This document shows, piece after piece, positions 59,636 through 64,000 of a stretch of 64,000 nt of DNA. The DNA is taken from positions 1 through 64,000 of the forward strand of contig JAAOOA010000011.1 in NCBI GenBank assembly GCA_012861695.1, written 5' to 3'. The notes under the pieces are model-generated. The model had not been told where the DNA came from. It saw nothing but the letters and a program-made list of their open reading frames with translations, and did no database searches. Source of the stretch: Trematomus loennbergii (taxonomy: Eukaryota; Chordata; Actinopteri; Perciformes; Nototheniidae). A program made the translations under genes and the position numbers. Each line of letters begins with the position of its first letter. Positions within the stretch are counted from its first letter, which is position 1.

Positions 59636-61522
59636 AGGTCCCATGTCATGGCCATTTCTACTGATCATATTTCCATTGTTGAGTTCTACTAGAATAGATT
59701 TAAATTGTGCAATTTTCCAAAATCACATTGGTTTCTCATACAGCATCTCTGTATAGTATGTGTATTCACTCTCTGTCCTAAACGGCTTGTTGGAGCTCCT
59801 GCCCCCCCCTCCCTGTGAGCCCAGTGTGCTCTGATTGGTCGGGACGTTGCGAGGCTCGTTGCTGCGAGGAGCGGACAGGTTTCCGGGTCGGCGATACAGC
59901 GAGACACAACGAAACTCATCCTTAGCACACACAAACACTCACAGCCGAAGTAAAAACAATAAGTGTGGCTTGATATTGAGTAAGAAAAAGGTTTATAACG
60001 CTGTGAGAATGGGTCTGCAGAGAGCATTTCTCCGCGATCCCAACTCGTCTATTACCAGCGTTCAGGGAGCTCTATGCAAGTCAATGGGGACTCCCTGGCC
60101 CTTTCTCATGTCATCAAATGTCCCATCCTCGATCCTCGACTCCTCGGTCCTCCGGTAGTGACCCGGAAATGAATTTTAGCGCGCCATGTTGAAGGACATC
60201 TCATTTCTCGAAATGCACATCGAGGACCGAGCATCGAGCGTCGAGGCTCTCTGGAGGAGCTATAACCGAGGATACACTGATGGGTCCTCCACGGCTCCTT
60301 CGGATGCATTTCCGGCAACAGTGATGTTTCAAAGAGTCGAGACGCACGGCCGGACTTATCTCAGCCAATCACAGCTCTGCATGCATCCCCTGGATATTAT
60401 TTATTAACTGCTTTCATCGCGACGCGATGTTTACAGTGAGAACAGCTGCGAGGTCCGTGCAGAAAGCAGAGCAGTGTGTATAATATATATCATATCACTC
60501 AGTATAACAGGCCTACTCTCTTTATTTGCTTTAGTTTAGTAGATATCTACAAACAAAGTCGATATTTTCTAAAACCATTTAGTGCTTCACATAATAAAAT
60601 ACACAACGGCTGTAGCCTGATTATATGCTTTAGGAGCTGTAGGTGCGTGTGTGTGGTGTAGGTGTGTGTGGTAGTGTGTGCGTAGATGCAGCGGACAGAC
60701 AGGTCTCAGTTGGTTTGGTGTCCTCTGATTACTTGTAATACTTGTAATACTTGTAAATAAAACTTTTGGCCCGTCATTTATTTCCCTCATTGTAGCGACC
60801 AGAGAGGGGGGGGGGGGATATATCCAGTCTCTGATAGTGTTACGTTATTATGAGAGTGCTCTGTTTGATTCTGAAATTGTATATATTTATATAAATATAT
60901 ACATATATGTGTGTGTGTGTGTGTCTGTGTGTATGTCCGCATCTGTAGCCTGTTATTGTCTCATTATACCGCACTGTGAATGAATTAAAAGTAAATATAT
61001 AAGTCGTCATGAACACATCTGTCCATCAGACAGAGGGCTGCTGTGCCTCCTGTCATCATTAATGGACGTCTCTTTAAAATGACCGCTCAGAGGAGAGGAG
61101 TTCTCATTTCTCTAACCGCCTGCTGCTTCCCCTCCTCTCTCCTCGGTTCCCCTCCTCGCATCTCCTGTGGGCGGGACTAAGTCTCGAGGAGGAACATTTG
61201 AAGACATGAGAAAAGGCCCCTGTTAGTTAGCCAAGGGATCCTGGTGTTGAGGTGCTCCGCGGATTGGTCCATTTGGGCCAATCCGGTCATTTGTTGTTGA
61301 TTTGGGTGTTCACACGTCACAGAACCCAGGAAGAAAACAATGGAAAAAGAGAAATCTCCAACGAGGCGTTCTGGGCAGCATAGACAGGTCTTTTCTGTGT
61401 TAGAGTTTTACTCTCTACAGGGTGTACTTTGAGGGTTCTTGACTCTGCAGACCGTTTACATGCATACAAACCTTCATAACACACAAGGGGGGTAATAACC
61501 AGAAAAGCATGACATGGGCCCT
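59636..61522. mobile_element. TTAA-flanked element (1.89 kb) with a nested element
   Basis: The ends are AGGTCCCATGTCATG and the inverse AGGGCCCATGTCATG, flanked by TTAA (59632-59635 and 61523-61526). A second element lies inside at about 60098-61218. Short open frames at 59690-60030 and 60106-60318 have no recognisable domain. It lies between the 3' ends of prmt7 and ciapin1. Confidence 0.78.
60098..61218. mobile_element. nested element with about 28-bp inverted ends
   Basis: The left end is GGCCCTTTCTCATGTCATCA. The inverse of the right end is GGCCTTTTCTCATGTCTTCA. The ends continue with CCTCGA-rich sequence on both sides. It contains a (TG)n run at about 60908-60923 and a G run near 60806. 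No transposase is seen. Confidence 0.7.
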
Positions 61523-61635
61523 TTAAAGAACTTCAAGGGAAAATAAATGTATTCAGTGCTTTTACATACTAGAACCAGCCTACCTCACCATCATTTGCAT
61601 AATTAACAACAGTACTTGACAGTGCATTATTTTCA

Positions 61636-61641
61636 TTTATT
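61636..61641 (-). terminator. ciapin1: candidate ciapin1 polyadenylation signal
   Basis: AATAAA on the minus strand, 325 bp after the ciapin1 stop. The 3' UTR would end outside the neighbouring TTAA-flanked element. Confidence 0.5.
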
Positions 61642-61965
61642 TTAAAGCTCATCCTTCATGGCAATACTCTCAAATTAAGAAACTCAGTGGACGTGGCTTG
61701 AAATAATTTATACTTGAGGGCAGCACAGTCTGATGGTGAGTCACTGAAGAAAAAAGGATGATGTTTTAGTTGTTGACTCTGAACGCACCAAACAGAAGCC
61801 ATCTCACTAAGCAGACAGACGGGCAAAATCACATCACATCTGCAAGGACCGAAAAGCTCTGAACTCTGGGGGGAGGGAATCGGGTCTCGGGCTGGAAGAG
61901 AAAAGTAAGGAATGTAATATTTTGAGGCATGAGCAGTAGGACGTGTGAGATGGGGGGGGGGGGGT

Positions 61966-63738
61966 TTAAGCATCGGTCAGCGTCTTGTTGTCCAGCACGA
62001 TCTTTTCTCCTGGTTTGAACGCTGGCATCCCCACGTACGGACAGCTGGCACATCGGAACGCATCACCAAGGTAACACTGCCACGAGTAAGAATAAAGATC
62101 ATTGTCACTATTATTGTTTACACTGTTAACAGGTAATAGGAGAATAAATATGAGTAAACATGGTGAGAATTTGGTGATATAAAATCAGAAGACACTCACA
62201 CTTCCACAGGCAGATTTTGGGAGGTTGGTCGTCTGTTTTCCTTTACTCTCCTGATCCAACTCCTCTGCAAGACCACATGTGCTACCCAACAAAATACAAC
62301 CGATTGTGTGTCATGTAATGCTTAAATGCTTTTCAAATAACACATTTGTAAGAAAAAAAACATAGCTCTGACAAATACACTTTATTGGATTTTTAACATT
62401 TGTGTGATGGCCTCACCAGTTCTTGCAGGCTTTCTTCTTGGCCTCTCCTCCACAGCTGGATGCTTTAAGAGAAGCTGGGTCTGGCTTCTTCATGTCATCT
62501 TCATCCAGCAGAGCATCCGAGTCCACCAGATCCTAGAAGAGGAACAAAGGAGACGTGAAAGGACTGAAGGAGAAATATACTTTTGTGGCTATTAAAATAA
62601 TACTTGTGTCACATCAGGACACAGAATGATATAAAATCTATAACCCACCACATCGTCATCGTCCATGTCATTGGCTGAGAGGGTCCACATTTTGACGGTG
62701 TTGGGATCCAGAGCAGGTTTCTCTGCTGAATCACAGACATTTGTGCCCATGAGTTACATCAGTAAACCTGCGACTATAGGACTTTACATAATACCATATG
62801 AAATACATTCAGACATACTGATGTTCAAAACTAAACAAATAAGAAACCTTGATATTTGTTCACAAATGTTCTGTAAATAATCTCTAAAATTATATTTTGG
62901 TACTTTGAAAACCCTTAAATGCAGATTGAATGTTCAAATGTCGAGACATATTTTGTTGTTTTTGTTGTTTTATCATACCCTTTATAAAGGTGTCCCATAT
63001 GACAGAAGAACAAACATCTCAACAGAAAGAGTCCTTAAATTAAATTAACAGTTGTAGAAAGAAATGTGCTATGGAAATACATGAACACTGCGCTTTAAAC
63101 TAGGGGTCGACCGATTATCGAGGCCGATATTCCGCATTTGACAGATTATCGGTATCGGCCTTTTTACAACTTTGGCTCTGATGCGGCCGTTTCTCTGGCT
63201 GCAGTCACCACTGTTCACGAGCAATGTCCCGCCCACAGCGCTATCTGATAGGGACCGGGGGGGGGGGGGCGGGTAGCGTCTCGCAGCGGAGAAACTGGGA
63301 CGTGCTGGGACGACTGGGACTGTGACGGCTGCTAGTGGAGCCTCGCAGAAACTCTGCTTTCTGCGCCACAATCTGGTGCTGCTGAATTGGGACTACTAAA
63401 TGAGTGAGACTCAAATATCAGAAGTTCAAGATGTTGAAAAGTTCATTAAACATAAAAAGGCATTTCAAAGAAGTTGTGTTATTCTACATTTTGACACCAA
63501 GATTTTCTGATTTTACTGCAAATGTATATCGGTTCCAAATATCGGTTATCGGTCTCCTTGATTACTAATAATCGGTATCGGCCTTGAAAAAGCCATATCG
63601 GTCGATCCCTACTTTAAACCCACCTGGCTTTTTGCCGAAGGACAGTTTAAGCTGGCTGGAGGATCCAACCTCAAAGTTAGGTTTAGAGGCAGAAACTCTG
63701 ACTTTAGACAGAGTGTTTCCTTGGTAACCAGTGCCGTC
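61966..63738 (-). CDS. ciapin1: anamorsin, C-terminal part (five exons; 5' end outside the window)
   Basis: CIAPIN1 (Dre2) passes electrons with its reductase partner in cytosolic iron-sulfur assembly. Exons on the minus strand: 63738-63624, 62725-62649, 62532-62417, 62281-62200, 62076-61966, giving 166 codons plus stop with consistent phases. [16 protein letters not shown] ends the linker part. [13 protein letters not shown] leads into [20 protein letters not shown]. The first cluster-binding site is [16 protein letters not shown] (CX8CX2CXC). The second is the twin CX2C site in [15 protein letters not shown] (CX2CX7CX2C). The protein ends KTLTDA. All key cysteines are present. The N-terminal methyltransferase-like domain lies to the right of the window. 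Before 63738, GCTGACCTCTCTCAG is a good branch point plus acceptor; longer in-frame sequence upstream to 63782 uses a different frame and was not accepted. Confidence 0.93.
63101..63611. mobile_element. hAT-type MITE (511 bp) beside a ciapin1 splice donor
   Basis: The ends are TAGGGGTCGACCGAT and the inverse TAGGGATCGACCGAT, flanked by the 8-bp direct repeat CTTTAAAC (63093-63100 and 63612-63619). Subterminal ATCGG and TATCGG strings are dense. Non-coding. The right duplication starts at intron position +5 of the ciapin1 intron whose donor is at 63623. Confidence 0.88.
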
Positions 63739-63782
63739 CTGAGAGAGGTCAGCGCCTCAGGACTCAGATTTGCTTCACTCAC

Positions 63783-64000
63783 CTGGAGGGAGAGGAAGAA
63801 GGGGAACAGGTCAGAGAGGAAACACTGGTGTGGATGATTACCCAAAAGAAAGAAGAAACCAAAGTTAAAAGACCACTCAGAGAAAATTCAATGTACCATT
63901 TATATATTCTTTTACATATTACATAGGCCCAGAATACTAACATGCAAAACAGGATCTTCTGGAACAAAAATGAAAACAGCTCTGCTTTGTTTGATGGCTT
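63783..64000 (-). other. ciapin1 intron, continuing past the window
   Basis: No exon-like frame with splice signals was recognised in the last 218 bases. Confidence 0.5.

Noticed and set aside
59689..60158. Possible gene in the 59.6-61.5 kb element
   Set aside because: Frames are short, overlap on both strands and show no transposase or other motif.
63739..63845. In-frame upstream extension of the ciapin1 exon (from 63782)
   Set aside because: The frame that runs through 63782 is not the one that encodes [10 protein letters not shown]. The correct frame meets a TGA just upstream of the CTCTCTCAG acceptor at 63739.

Overview
This is a vertebrate, almost certainly teleost, nuclear window. Evidence: two intron-split single-copy genes with canonical GT-AG junctions, teleost-type transposons (hAT, ISL2EU-like DDE elements, TTAA-target MITEs, CR1/L2-like and I-like LINEs, a Pao/BEL gag, a tRNA-derived SINE), long (CA)n tracts and several satellites. 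No prokaryotic feature, CRISPR array or rRNA is present.

Layout. 0.5-1.6 kb: a minus-strand gene of an unrecognised two-zinc-finger family (zf1) with a 20-residue C-terminal tandem repeat. 2-7.4 kb: four different tandem arrays (141, 128, 454 and about 148 bp). 7.6-9.4 kb: a long palindrome and decayed repeats. 9.4-14.2 kb: four hAT transposons head to tail, separated only by copies of one 8-bp target site. 14.6-16.9 kb: a 40-bp satellite holding a long-TIR element. 16.9-19.8 kb: a decayed CR1/L2-like LINE. 20-39.5 kb: a mosaic of repeated blocks, (CA)n tracts and DNA transposons, including an ISL2EU-like element (24.46-27.92 kb) and a 5.67-kb TA-flanked insertion (32.4-38.07 kb). Undamaged paralogous copies in the window define their borders. 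39.86-43.17 kb: a broken Pao/BEL element (LTR plus gag). 43.2-44.34 kb: a second, colinear member of the zinc-finger family (zf2).

44.97-58.89 kb: complete prmt7 on the plus strand. I place 17 coding exons that join in frame to 685 codons plus stop. Its promoter region carries E-box, CRE-like and YY1-like motifs and lies between prmt7 and the divergently oriented zf2. Intron 12 holds a three-layer transposon nest. 61.97-63.74 kb: the last five coding exons (166 codons plus stop) of ciapin1 on the minus strand, convergent with prmt7. Its 5' part lies beyond the window. A 511-bp hAT-type MITE sits at intron position +5 beside one ciapin1 splice donor.

Function. prmt7 (arginine monomethylation) and ciapin1 (cytosolic iron-sulfur cluster assembly) are housekeeping genes and share no evident pathway. 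The two zinc-finger genes keep identical finger spacing, a 5' intron and degenerate TPV-type C-terminal repeats. They are the strongest candidates for something undescribed. The clearest mechanistic record is the transposition history, because several filled sites can be compared directly with empty paralogous sites inside the window.
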